A stretch of 64,000 bases of DNA from Ruminococcus sp. (lineage in GTDB: Bacteria > Bacillota_A > Clostridia > Oscillospirales > Ruminococcaceae): the NCBI RefSeq assembly GCF_016283395.1, contig NZ_JAEEMU010000034.1, positions 124,001-188,000 on the forward strand. The letters run 5' to 3'. The first letter of the stretch is position 1, and every line of letters starts with the position of its first letter. Made by a program: the position numbers and the translations under genes. Below, one piece after another: positions 33,888-42,637 of this stretch. Below the pieces are notes generated by a model. That model saw only the letters and a program-made list of their open reading frames with translations. It did no database searches and was not told where the DNA came from.

Positions 33888-36006
33888 TAATAACTTTATG
33901 AAAGCTATGAGCATGATAGACGAAGATCTCATAAAGGAAGCTGATACTCCGTATACAGGCAAGACAGACTCTGAAAATACTAAAGTTTCCTTCAGCGAAG
34001 ATGATAACTCAGCTGTCGTTTCGGGCGTTGATGTATATCACAGGAATATCTGGAAAAAGTGCCTTGGCATTGCAGCTTCACTGGTCATAGTTTTAGGAGC
34101 TGTAGGCGGTGGAATTTATCACTTCAGTAAGACGAAGGATAAGCCTGTTGTAAACGAAGAAATTGAGAACGATTATGCTTCGATATATGAAACGGTAAAG
34201 GCAAATAAAGATACATACGATATGAACGAGTATGTATGTAATTATTCAACAGTGGATATTAGCTTTGTAAGAGAAGCAAACGATTACAAGGACAAATTAT
34301 TTGAATATTTAGACAGCATTGAGGGGGTAAAACAAGTTGAAAAATACCCGAATTCATTCAGAAGTGTCCTTTTTACATTCAGTGATGATAAGAGCGGAAA
34401 GAAGTTTGATTTTTCCATACGTGAGAACGGATACGGCATATGGCAGGAAATAGAGGGAGACGAAAATGCAGTATTGACACCTCCAAACGTAGAAACCTAC
34501 TATTACGGTAAGGATGTATTTGAAAAGCTGTTTAAAGAGGCACTTAACGTTGCAGACAGTGATACTGTGGAAGCTATGAACAAGGTATCTCAAGAAGAAA
34601 TAGAGAACTTTGTTACCAATCATCTGGAAAAATGCGATGGCAAGGTAGTGTATTATCCGTGGCTGAGTGCAGAGGAATGTGAGATAAAAAAATATAGTCT
34701 CACAGATAAAGAAGCTCTCACTAATGCTTTAATGAATTTTGAATGGGTAAAGATAAAAGAAAGTGAATTTGAATATTACGACTGGTATGATATGGGTATC
34801 AGAATATCAGAAAATGGATATCTTATGGCAGTAGGTAACGATCCTGATCCTTATGGCTGCTATAAGCTGAAGTACGAAGATGAATGTGAAAAGCTTGCAG
34901 CTGAGATCAAATCCGTGCTTGGATATGCTGTGGATAACAGTGATGTATCAAGCGAAGATATAAAAAATGCATTACAGGAATTAACCACCGGTACATTGGC
35001 GCAATGGCGCAGCGGACCTGACTATGTACCTCAGGGAAGAGAAAACTATGAGACTACAGCCCGTTATTATACTTTGAATGACGGAGAGAGCTTTATCAAT
35101 GAGATAGCATCTTTTGAATGGGTGACCTGTGATAGTCTTGAGATAGATGAAAAAGCATATTTTTATGATCATGGCATGATGAACTTAAAAGGAGCTTATA
35201 ATTTTGGAATTACAGAAAATAGTTTTGGTGGAACAGGCTCCTTTTATCCGTTAGGTTATATAATTAGTACAGCAGGTCGCTTTAAACTGAAAAATGAAAG
35301 CGATGCTGAAAAGTTTGCAGCGATATTTGACAAATATCTGATCATGGAGAAAGAATCAGAGATCGCCGAAAAGATATGCAGCGGCATGACAAATTACGAT
35401 AACCTCAGAGGCCATTTTACGTTTGAAAAAACCTATGGAGATGAAGATCAAATAATTGACGGATATATGAGCTATGACGCTAAGAATGAAAAGCTGTACA
35501 TGAAAGGTGACGGACATCTTCTCTATCAGGAAAAAGAAAACACAATAGAGCTCGTAATGAACGGTCATGATAACGCTGCTTACAGAACTGTAGAAAAAGA
35601 TACAGGAAATACAGAACGCATCGGAATATACAGATACAGCAGCGGAAGTTCAACTCCTCCGCCCGATAATTATATTTATCTGTGTAAAAGTTTAGAGAAA
35701 CTTCTTACACCGAGAGACTTTAATGAATATAATTCTGCTAAACAGAATAATTATCAGATAACAGAAAGTGACGGAAAAATCGAAGTATATTCACATGGAG
35801 CAACAGACGGCTTTTACACACGTATTATCCTGACTGAAAGAGGACAGCTTATATCTTATGAAAACATTGGTCCGAGCTATAAAACCATATTCAAGCTTGA
35901 TGATTATGAGTTCGACTCGCCTGATTTCACTATGGAAGATGTTGGACAGCTATATGAAAGCATAAAAGCAGAAGAGGAAGAACAATATAAAAGACAGACG
36001 GAATGA
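33880..36006 (+). CDS. Membrane anti-sigma-like protein with large extracytoplasmic part
   Basis: 708 residues; ATG 33880 is chosen for the nine-base spacing from GGAGG. A short cytoplasmic segment (residues 1-58), one membrane helix (CLGIAASLVIVLGAVGGGIYHF, about 61-83) and an about 620-residue outside region rich in Tyr, Asp and Glu follow. That region has repeated EFEWVK/IASFEWVTCDSLEI-type units. No HxxxCxxC zinc anti-sigma motif is seen. Its position overlapping the sigma gene makes it the cognate anti-sigma factor, with the outer domain as the likely sensor. The ligand is unknown. Confidence 0.8.
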   Translation: MNNNNFMKAMSMIDEDLIKEADTPYTGKTDSENTKVSFSEDDNSAVVSGVDVYHRNIWKKCLGIAASLVIVLGAVGGGIYHFSKTKDKPVVNEEIENDYASIYETVKANKDTYDMNEYVCNYSTVDISFVREANDYKDKLFEYLDSIEGVKQVEKYPNSFRSVLFTFSDDKSGKKFDFSIRENGYGIWQEIEGDENAVLTPPNVETYYYGKDVFEKLFKEALNVADSDTVEAMNKVSQEEIENFVTNHLEKCDGKVVYYPWLSAEECEIKKYSLTDKEALTNALMNFEWVKIKESEFEYYDWYDMGIRISENGYLMAVGNDPDPYGCYKLKYEDECEKLAAEIKSVLGYAVDNSDVSSEDIKNALQELTTGTLAQWRSGPDYVPQGRENYETTARYYTLNDGESFINEIASFEWVTCDSLEIDEKAYFYDHGMMNLKGAYNFGITENSFGGTGSFYPLGYIISTAGRFKLKNESDAEKFAAIFDKYLIMEKESEIAEKICSGMTNYDNLRGHFTFEKTYGDEDQIIDGYMSYDAKNEKLYMKGDGHLLYQEKENTIELVMNGHDNAAYRTVEKDTGNTERIGIYRYSSGSSTPPPDNYIYLCKSLEKLLTPRDFNEYNSAKQNNYQITESDGKIEVYSHGATDGFYTRIILTERGQLISYENIGPSYKTIFKLDDYEFDSPDFTMEDVGQLYESIKAEEEEQYKRQTE

Positions 36007-36077
36007 TCTGTTGTAATATGGCTTTTTCGCATATAACATGATATTTTCGTTTATCAGTTCAAAACGTAAAAAAACAG

Positions 36078-36099
36078 CGGCTCACTTTAAGTGAGCCGC
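36078..36099. terminator. Stem-loop between convergent genes
   Basis: AGCGGCTCACTT / AAGTGAGCCGCT stem followed by ATATTTTG; the same core stem as at 15268-15291. Confidence 0.8.
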
Positions 36100-36139
36100 T
36101 ATATTTTGCGATAAACTTTTGCTGTAATAGTTCAGCTTA

Positions 36140-37501
36140 TTAATGATTATATATCTCAGTGCCTCTTGCAGCAGCTCTCTGTCTTTCAATGACAGAAAGG
36201 CTTTTGAATTTTCTTCTTTCTGTGACAGCAGGAAGCTCCTCAAGGTGGGATAAAGTCATTTTAAACGGGATAAGTCTTGCTTCTCTGTCCTTTTTTGCAT
36301 CTTCCGCATTATCCAGCCACTGGATATGAGGACTTGCCTGAATAGTATCATAACAACCTAAATTTTTAAAGTAACTGTAATCACCCGGACAGCGATTTTT
36401 TACACTTGCTGCAACTTTGGCAAAGCCTGTTCTGATACCGTTTTTCAAAAAGCCGTTCTGCGGCATGATATCGGAGTTATAAGCAATTGTCATTTTATCG
36501 TACAGCTCCTGCATTTTCTCGTTATTATCGATTTCGCAGACATCACTCAGGTAAGAGCAGTTCAAACCGTCGAAGGTCTCGCAGTTGATCTTGAAAGCGG
36601 AGATATCTTCTCTGTCAAATTTGTCGTCAAGTATAAAGAAATATGATTTTATTACTTCATCTTCAATTCCCGAACGACCTAAACAAGCGTGTCTTTCAAG
36701 GAATGTTTTGTAGCAGTTGCCGAGAGTTGCATAGTGCAGCTCTCCGAAGAATACTATCATATCTGTATTGAGATACAGCTTTTCAAATGTTTTTTCCCAA
36801 TCATCGTTAAAGACACAGGTCCTGTTGCTGAAACAGCACTGGCAGCCGGTACAGTGACGGATATCCTTTTCTCTTAAAGTAATGACCTCAGTTTCAAAGC
36901 CGCTGGCTTCAAATCTCAGTTTTGCAGCTTTTATTGCAGATGCTATCTTAGGTATCTCTTTTTCGCAGGTATCCATTAGAACTACCCTGCCCTTTGTCTT
37001 GGCTTTGGGCATAGTTCTGCTTTTATAGTATTCTGCCATAGCCTTTGTATACTTGAACCAGCAAAACAGTTCTTCACGGCCTGTAGGTGAGAGTATCTCC
37101 ATACTTTCCAGACTCAGACTGTTGATATATTTCAGGTCGTTTCTTTTCGCCCACAGTTCAAATCTGTTATGAGCCATAGTATCGCCCAGCATACCTGAAG
37201 TGGACAGAAAGGTAACAGGCTTGTCTTTTATCAGGTCATGGTAATTATCGGACAGCATATCAAGTAATTCTCCCATACTGCTATGTACATCGAAATGGAA
37301 CACAGCACCTGACATGATGATGAGTTCAGCTTTTCTGACAGCTTCTTCGATATTTTCGGTCACTGTACCGCTGAATGCGGGAATGATCTCAAACTCATCT
37401 TCATTGAGCTTTTCCTGATACCATTTTTTTAGGTAAAGAATAGTTTGTAGTGTGATTGATAGATCGTCTTTTGGCGAACAGTTTAGAACACATATCTTCA
37501 T
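36140..37501 (-). CDS. Tandem flavodoxin-fold / FMN-reductase-like protein
   Basis: 453 residues from ATG 37501 (AGGA upstream; the longer ORF start lacks a site). Two NAD(P)H-dependent FMN-reductase-like domains are present. The first is MKICVLNCSPKDD to IIMSGAVFHFDVHSSMGELL (1-180). The second, GRVVLMDTCEKEIPKIASAI onwards (about 185-330), carries HCTGCQCCFSNRTCVFNDDW, the Cys cluster typical of iron-sulfur flavoproteins. The C-terminal about 110 residues are not recognised. Probably a cytoplasmic flavin redox protein of unknown partner. A single-domain relative lies at 38564. Confidence 0.8.
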   Translation of the reverse strand: MKICVLNCSPKDDLSITLQTILYLKKWYQEKLNEDEFEIIPAFSGTVTENIEEAVRKAELIIMSGAVFHFDVHSSMGELLDMLSDNYHDLIKDKPVTFLSTSGMLGDTMAHNRFELWAKRNDLKYINSLSLESMEILSPTGREELFCWFKYTKAMAEYYKSRTMPKAKTKGRVVLMDTCEKEIPKIASAIKAAKLRFEASGFETEVITLREKDIRHCTGCQCCFSNRTCVFNDDWEKTFEKLYLNTDMIVFFGELHYATLGNCYKTFLERHACLGRSGIEDEVIKSYFFILDDKFDREDISAFKINCETFDGLNCSYLSDVCEIDNNEKMQELYDKMTIAYNSDIMPQNGFLKNGIRTGFAKVAASVKNRCPGDYSYFKNLGCYDTIQASPHIQWLDNAEDAKKDREARLIPFKMTLSHLEELPAVTERRKFKSLSVIERQRAAARGTEIYNH

Positions 37502-37716
37502 AATTAATTCCTGCTTTCTTTGCTTAGTTGTAGTATTGTGATGATGCAATAAATATATATCTGTATTATTCATTATACCATAATAAATGGTATACAGCAA
37601 TAATTGTGCCGAAAAAAGGCCATATAAATATTATTTCGGTAATTTGTTTTTAATATAATGTAAAACGCAGCTGTGTAGATCTGCCGCGAAAAAACAAAAA
37701 CTTTTCATTGTACATC

Positions 37717-37745
37717 TTGATTTTTGCTGGACGATGTGATATAAT
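37717..37745 (+). promoter_or_regulatory. Promoter of the riboswitch transcript
   Basis: TTGATT 37717-37722, a 17-base spacer and TATAAT 37740-37745, directly upstream of the aptamer. Confidence 0.7.
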
Positions 37746-37749
37746 GTAA

Positions 37750-37834
37750 ATACCATAAAGAGTGCGTGAGGGACAAGCCCGTTGACCGCACAGCAACCTG
37801 CGATAGTAAGGTGCTAAAGCTTGAACGATGGGAT
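37750..37834 (+). ncRNA. SAM-I-clan riboswitch aptamer
   Basis: The conserved core is present in order: GAGGGACAAGCCC, GTTGA, a TGCG/CGCA pair closing P2, CAGCAACC, and GTAAGGTGCTAA. CCAT (37753-37756) can pair with ATGG (37828-37831) as P1. This matches the SAM-I, SAM-IV and SAM-I/IV core, which binds S-adenosylmethionine. The P4 region is very short, so the exact subclass is uncertain. It is followed by a terminator hairpin, so the expected logic is that SAM switches the next gene off. Confidence 0.8.
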
Positions 37835-37847
37835 AATACAGCTGATG

Positions 37848-37880
37848 AGCGATCCTGTCGTGACGATGGGGTCGCTTTTG
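37848..37880 (+). terminator. Riboswitch expression-platform terminator
   Basis: AGCGATCC (37848-37855) pairs with GGGTCGCT (37869-37876), followed by TTTTG. It lies between the aptamer and the start of the 105-residue gene. Confidence 0.75.
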
Positions 37881-37916
37881 TACTCTTGTGGAATATTTTT
37901 TAAGGAGAGTATGGAT

Positions 37917-38234
37917 ATGCGTACTATCAGAGAATTACTGGGAACTGAGGAGAAAGTTTGGTTTTACATCGACAGTGAGGAGATTTGGCAGGACTTCCTT
38001 GAACTTGCAAAAGACTTCCGCTTCGGGGACCTGCCTCGTGAAAAGTGGAAATCCGGTTATGTTATCGCTGTACATAGCAACGGGAAAATGGGACACGTAC
38101 CTGTATTTATATGGTGTATGTCCTTCGGCGATAGGGAAGGAGTACCAGTAAAGTACGATCTGAGAAAGATAATAGACGGAGAAGAGAAGGTCATCTGCAA
38201 TGCTCCCCATTTCAGAGGAAGAATGATATGCTGA
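37917..38234 (+). CDS. Unknown 105-residue protein under SAM riboswitch control
   Basis: ATG 37917 (MRTIRELLGTEEKVWFYID) is chosen for its nine-base spacing from AAGGAGAG; ATG 37911 is too close. A small soluble alpha/beta protein (LAKDFRFGDLPREKWKSGYV, HVPVFIWCMSFGDREGVPV) with no signal peptide and no motif I recognise. The upstream SAM-I-clan element and terminator imply a role in methionine, SAM or sulfur metabolism, or response to SAM level. It is monocistronic, followed by a strong terminator. Confidence 0.75.
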   Translation: MRTIRELLGTEEKVWFYIDSEEIWQDFLELAKDFRFGDLPREKWKSGYVIAVHSNGKMGHVPVFIWCMSFGDREGVPVKYDLRKIIDGEEKVICNAPHFRGRMIC

Positions 38235-38245
38235 TATGAGAAAAG

Positions 38246-38275
38246 CTCTGCGGTGATACTGCCGCAGAGCTTAAT
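38246..38275 (+). terminator. Intrinsic terminator
   Basis: AGCTCTGCGGT / GCCGCAGAGCT stem right after the 105-residue gene. The T-rich end is weak (TTAATAACTTTT). Confidence 0.75.
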
Positions 38276-38563
38276 AACTTTTAGTATAATTTTTGTGCTG
38301 TTTTGCAGAGCTGCTTTGCCCCTACATTCAATATTATAGCATAATCCACCGGATATTTCAAGTTTAAAGAATAACGAATTTTTTGGTGAAATATTGTGAG
38401 AATTAACAGCGTAAAACTATTGATTTTTTATAAAAAATAAAGTATAATAATTAAAAGAAAGAATATAAATAGGCAAATGTAGAACCGAAAAGGGAGATTA
38501 CCGTGATCCACCCATTCATAGCAGAAATACGGTATTTATTTTATTTGTAAAGGAGTTTTTAAT
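38276..38563. other. Intergenic leader of the flavoprotein gene
   Basis: AT-rich. A weak stem (TACCGT / ACGGTA at about 38500-38533) lies in the leader before the 38564 gene. No known riboswitch core recognised. Confidence 0.35.
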
Positions 38564-39508
38564 ATGGGATTTACAGTAATGGGCGTAACTGCCGGTCGTA
38601 AAGACAGTAATTGCGAGATACTTCTTAAAGAAGCACTTATGGTCTGTCAGGAAATGGGTGCTGAGATCACAATGATAAATTTAAAGGATTATAATCTCCT
38701 TGACTGTACAGGCTGTACCTCATGTACTATGGGAATGTCTATGGGAAAGAATACAGGCTGTTCACTGAAAAATAAAGATGATAAGGACAAGATAATGCAG
38801 GTAATGCTCAATCAGGATGCAGTTATATTTGCTGCACCTACATATGCGCTTATGCCCTCATCATTGTTCCTTAAATTCATGCACAGAAATTTAGCATATG
38901 AGTCAGCATTCCTTACACAGATAGGTGCTATCGAGCCCCGTGACCGTGTAGGCGCACTTATAGCTGTAGGCGGTTCTTATCGTTCATGGCAGTCACTTGC
39001 ACTTGAATGTATGCAGATAACCACAGTTACAAACAGCTTCAAGGTAGTTGATATGTATATGGCTACTGCTGTTCCTGCACCTGCACAGGTACTTCTTCAC
39101 GAGGAGAAGCTTGCCCGTGCAAGAGAGATAGGACAGAATGTAATGAAGGCACTGAACACTCCTGCTGCTGAAAGAAAGTGGCTGGGCGATCCCAATGCAG
39201 GCTGGTGTCCAAACTGTCACAGCAACAGCCTGTGCTTAGGCGATGTTCAGTGGAAGGGATTAAAGTATCCTATCGAGTGTACAGTATGCGGAGCAGGCGG
39301 CGATCTTGAAAAGACTCCTGACGGAAAGTGGAAATTCGTTATCGCTCCAAACGGACTTGAGCGTGACAGAACTACCGAAGAGGGTCGTGGAGTACACTGC
39401 GACGAGATAGCCGAAGTACAGGGCGGATTTTTCATGGATCCCAATGCCCGTGCAGAGGTCGCTCAAAAGCTTGAAAAATACAAAAAGATAACCTTCAAAG
39501 GGATCTGA
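38564..39508 (+). CDS. Iron-sulfur flavoprotein / NADPH-dependent FMN-reductase family
   Basis: 314 residues; AAAGGAG before ATG. The flavodoxin-like fold starts MGFTVMGVTAGRKDSNCEIL and carries a Cys cluster (LLDCTGCTSCTMGMSMGKNT, then GC) near the flavin site, plus the family APTYALMPSSLFLKFMHR loop. The C-terminal about 100 residues add a zinc-ribbon-like part (AGWCPNCHSNSLCLG, ECTVCGAGGDLEKTPDGKW). Likely a cytoplasmic electron-transfer flavoprotein; the partner is unknown. Confidence 0.85.
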   Translation: MGFTVMGVTAGRKDSNCEILLKEALMVCQEMGAEITMINLKDYNLLDCTGCTSCTMGMSMGKNTGCSLKNKDDKDKIMQVMLNQDAVIFAAPTYALMPSSLFLKFMHRNLAYESAFLTQIGAIEPRDRVGALIAVGGSYRSWQSLALECMQITTVTNSFKVVDMYMATAVPAPAQVLLHEEKLARAREIGQNVMKALNTPAAERKWLGDPNAGWCPNCHSNSLCLGDVQWKGLKYPIECTVCGAGGDLEKTPDGKWKFVIAPNGLERDRTTEEGRGVHCDEIAEVQGGFFMDPNARAEVAQKLEKYKKITFKGI

Positions 39509-39524
39509 TAAGTGTAAAACCAAG

Positions 39525-39560
39525 ACAAACGGCAGAGCTGTTGCAACTCTGCCGTTTGTC
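39525..39560. terminator. Bidirectional terminator
   Basis: ACGGCAGAGCTGTTGCAACTCTGCCGTTTG: a 10-bp stem between the convergent 38564 and 39587 genes. Confidence 0.85.
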
Positions 39561-39586
39561 CATTACTATATTATATTCAGAAAAGC

Positions 39587-40246
39587 TTACTTTTTAAAGA
39601 AAGCTCCACTGCCTGCATTATCAACATCGTCCGACCATACATAGCCTGTATCGTCTGCACCTCTTTCGGAGATAGCGATATAGCCTGTTCCGTTGGTATA
39701 GACAGTCTCGGTCGAGGAAGTCATTCCGTTCTCATCAAGAGTAACGATGTACTTTGAGCAATTGTTATAGTGAAGAACAGCTCTGCCGTCAAACTGACCT
39801 GTGATGTACCAGTTGTCGATCTCTGTGTCGGATACCTTGCGTGTGATGTTGACCTTGTAGCCGTTTCCTATATTGTCTAAGGCCATTGAGAAATTGCTGT
39901 TGTTCTCATCGTAGAACAGACCTGCGAAAAGGTCATTCGTGTCTAAATTAACGTGTGAACCTGCTGACTCATAAGCAGCATCAGCTGTTTCGTCAGATGT
40001 ATCGGCTGATGTTGTAGTCTCTGTGTTTGTGTTTTCTGCGGCAGCAGTTGTGGTCTCGGCAGCTGTATCAGCGGCAGTTGTTGCAGCTTCAGCAGCCTCC
40101 TGTGCAGCTGTAGTTGTCTCCTCAGCGGAAGCTGCGGCAGTAGTTGCAGCTGTGGAAGAATGTTTCTGCTTCTGATGAGTTTCTTCCTCACCGCAGCCGC
40201 AAAGCAGCATTGTCATTATAAGTACACAGAATAATCTTTTTTTCAT
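39587..40246 (-). CDS. Ala/Thr-rich lipoprotein
   Basis: 219 residues; AGGAGATAAT before ATG 40246. Lipobox LLCGC, then an Ala/Thr/Glu spacer (about 30-100), then a beta-rich C-terminal domain (NFSMALDNIGNGYKVNITRK, DNWYITGQFDGRAVLHYNNC, GYIAISERGADDTGYVWSDD). No enzyme motif seen. Surface lipoproteins with such spacers are common in this genome (4598, 44153). Function unknown. Confidence 0.8.
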   Translation of the reverse strand: MKKRLFCVLIMTMLLCGCGEEETHQKQKHSSTAATTAAASAEETTTAAQEAAEAATTAADTAAETTTAAAENTNTETTTSADTSDETADAAYESAGSHVNLDTNDLFAGLFYDENNSNFSMALDNIGNGYKVNITRKVSDTEIDNWYITGQFDGRAVLHYNNCSKYIVTLDENGMTSSTETVYTNGTGYIAISERGADDTGYVWSDDVDNAGSGAFFKK

Positions 40247-40596
40247 AATATTATCTCCTATTTATTGTATTTAGCTATAGGTACGCGAAAAATGTACCGC
40301 AGCTTTCATATCATACAATCGACATAAAAAAAGAAAATGTGTCATTATTTTTTTGATTTCAGCGTTTTGTACAACAAAAATCATCTTCTGTTATTTAAAA
40401 CGAGTATAATTAATGTGATCCTTCATATGCGTTAAATTATTATAACAGTATGCTTTCAATGTATAGATTTATGTCGAAAAATATAAGTGTTACCGCAAAT
40501 TTCGACTTGCCCACCGCAAAAAATGACTTGTAAAAATAATGCTATATGTTAAAATCAAATTAATGGGCAGAAATAGAAAGCGAGGTAATTTGCCGA
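40247..40596. other. AT-rich divergent intergenic region
   Basis: Lies between the divergent lipoprotein and xylanase genes and should hold both promoters. I could not assign -35/-10 pairs with confidence, and no inverted repeat stands out. Confidence 0.35.
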
Positions 40597-41865
40597 ATGA
40601 TTAGAAATATTCTGAAAAAGATATCTTTAGTTGCAGCATTTGCTTGTATCATGAGTACATTCACAGGCTGCAGCCAGAATAATAACGAAGCCAGCGGAAA
40701 GACTCAGGTATTCCACGAGAATATTACAGGTACTGCTGACGGATACGATTACGAGCTCTGGAAGGACGAGGGAGATACTACCTTCAATGTAGAGTCGGGC
40801 GGCGGTAATTTCTCCTGCGAATGGGAGAATATAAACAATGCACTTTTCCGCCGTGGTAAGAAGTATGACTGCACCAAGACCTATCAGGAACTTGGAAATA
40901 TGTCCATTGACTACGGCGTGGACTATCAGCCTGTGGGCAATTCTTATATGTGCGTATACGGCTGGACAAGAGAGCCTCTTGTAGAGTATTACATAGTAGA
41001 ATCATGGGGAAGCTGGAGACCGCCGGGAGCACCTGCTGCACTTGGAACAGTCACAGTTGACGGTGGTACTTATGATATATACAAGACAACAAGATACGAA
41101 CAGCCTTCCATTGACGGCACTCAGACCTTTGACCAGTACTGGAGCGTAAGACGAAAAAAGCCTGACAGCAGCGGCAATAAGATCGAAGGTACTATATCAA
41201 TATCAAAGCATTTTGATGCATGGAAGAAGTGCGGACTTGAGCTTGGAAAAATGTATGAGGTCGCACTTACCATAGAGGGGTATCAGTCACAGGGCAAGGC
41301 TACTATATATAAGAATGACCTTAAAGTCGGCGGAACATATTCCGAGGCAAATGATATAGATGTAACAGTTGACTATGATGCTATCGCAAAGCTTGAAAGC
41401 TCAGTCTCAGAGGGGGATCCCACTGAATCAGGCTTCTTTGATATCAGCTTTGAAAAGGGAGCTGAGGGCTGGATACCACGCGGCGGCTCACTTGTAACTG
41501 TTGACAAGGAAAATGCATCTGACGGAAAACAGTCGCTGTTTGTCAGCGGCAGAACGGATAACTGGAACGGTGCAGCCATAATGCTCAGCAGTGACATCTA
41601 CAAGCCGGGCAAAGCGTATAAATTCTCGGCAAAGGCAATGCAGAAAAGCGGCGAAGATGTAACGATGAAGCTGACCATGCAGTACAACGACGGTACAGAA
41701 AAGTACGATGAGGTGGCATTGGTCACAGCCAAGAGCGGAGAATGGGTAACGCTTTCCAATGATGCATATGTTATCCCCGAGGGAGCAGAGATGTTACAGC
41801 TCTATGTAGAGTCTCCCGACAGTCTTACTGATTTTTATGTTGACGAGGTATCTGGAGCTGAATAA
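40597..41865 (+). CDS. Lipoprotein GH11 endo-xylanase with C-terminal CBM22-like domain
   Basis: 422 residues. Lipobox TFTGC at about 25 instead of the usual plain secretion signal. The GH11 domain (about 40-245) has both catalytic glutamates: the nucleophile Glu130 in PLVEYYIVESWG and the acid/base Glu227 in TIEGYQSQG. The typical NMSIDYG and YWSVRR strands are also present. A carbohydrate-binding domain follows (about 283-422; FEKGAEGWIPRGGSLVTVDK, SLFVSGRTDNWNGAAIML), most like CBM22. It cleaves internal beta-1,4-xylan bonds at the cell surface. It has no dockerin, unlike most ruminococcal xylanases. The next operon is an ECF sigma pair. Confidence 0.93.
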   Translation: MIRNILKKISLVAAFACIMSTFTGCSQNNNEASGKTQVFHENITGTADGYDYELWKDEGDTTFNVESGGGNFSCEWENINNALFRRGKKYDCTKTYQELGNMSIDYGVDYQPVGNSYMCVYGWTREPLVEYYIVESWGSWRPPGAPAALGTVTVDGGTYDIYKTTRYEQPSIDGTQTFDQYWSVRRKKPDSSGNKIEGTISISKHFDAWKKCGLELGKMYEVALTIEGYQSQGKATIYKNDLKVGGTYSEANDIDVTVDYDAIAKLESSVSEGDPTESGFFDISFEKGAEGWIPRGGSLVTVDKENASDGKQSLFVSGRTDNWNGAAIMLSSDIYKPGKAYKFSAKAMQKSGEDVTMKLTMQYNDGTEKYDEVALVTAKSGEWVTLSNDAYVIPEGAEMLQLYVESPDSLTDFYVDEVSGAE

Positions 41866-41897
41866 GCTATAAATACCAATAAATCGCAGATTATGGA

Positions 41898-41932
41898 GCT
41901 GATCCCAGTGGTCGGCTCTTTCTGTTTTGATA
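41898..41932 (+). terminator. Terminator after the xylanase gene
   Basis: GAGCTGATC / GGTCGGCTC stem (with wobble pairs) followed by TTTCTGTTTTG. Confidence 0.65.
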
Positions 41933-42064
41933 TCCTGAAAAATTTTTTGTGACGAAATGTTGCATCTTGACGTTTGTATAGAGTGAAAGCTACCATGGAA
42001 GCTTTAAGCGGCTGTGATCCGGTACACAGATCATGACTGCAAAACAAAAAAAGGAGGGTACCGC

Positions 42065-42637
42065 ATGACAGGCGGCGAATATCTTGATCTTCTGGAAAAG
42101 TCTCAGAAGAAAGCGCATGAGAAACTGTTTGAGGAATATTACAGCTATGTCCGTGCAATAGCGTATAACAGGCTCAGAAGCGTTGGTACGAATGAGGATG
42201 TGGAGGAGTGTATCAGTGATATATTTGCACGTATATTCTTTACATTCGGTGAAAAGTATAACAACGGCGACATGAAGCCATTTATAGGAGTAGTGGCTAA
42301 GCGGATCAGCATTGACCATTACAGGAGCCTTATGCGTCATACTGATAAAACATTTTCAATAGACGAAGATACGAGCCGTGAACTGAGTTCGGACGAAGAC
42401 CTTGTAAGCGAAAGCGAAAGGACTGAACTCAGGCGTATACTGATGGATAGTATCAATTCGTTGGGAGAACCAGATTCAACCATAATAATACAGAAGTACT
42501 ATTATGCTAAACGGTCACAGCAGATCGGAGAATTACTTTCAATGAAACCGTCAACAGTGCGGATGCGATGCAAAAGAGCGGTTGAAAAACTTCGCAGTAT
42601 ACTTGTTAAGAGAGGTATAAAGGAGGAAATGATATGA
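42065..42637 (+). CDS. ECF-type sigma factor (pair 2)
   Basis: 190 residues from ATG 42065, directly behind AAGGAGGGTACCGC. Region 2 (KLFEEYYSYVRAIAYNRL, NEDVEECISDIFARIFFTF, VAKRISIDHYRSLMRH) and region 4 (PDSTIIIQKYYYAKRSQQIG, MKPSTVRMRCKRAVEKL) are complete. The stop overlaps the start of the anti-sigma-like gene by four bases. Its nearness to the xylanase gene suggests, but does not prove, control of polysaccharide genes. Confidence 0.92.
   Translation: MTGGEYLDLLEKSQKKAHEKLFEEYYSYVRAIAYNRLRSVGTNEDVEECISDIFARIFFTFGEKYNNGDMKPFIGVVAKRISIDHYRSLMRHTDKTFSIDEDTSRELSSDEDLVSESERTELRRILMDSINSLGEPDSTIIIQKYYYAKRSQQIGELLSMKPSTVRMRCKRAVEKLRSILVKRGIKEEMI

Noticed and set aside
36140..37600. Longer start at 37600 for the flavoprotein
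   Set aside because: The first 33 codons lie in promoter-like AT-rich DNA; AGGA precedes ATG 37501, where the flavodoxin fold begins.
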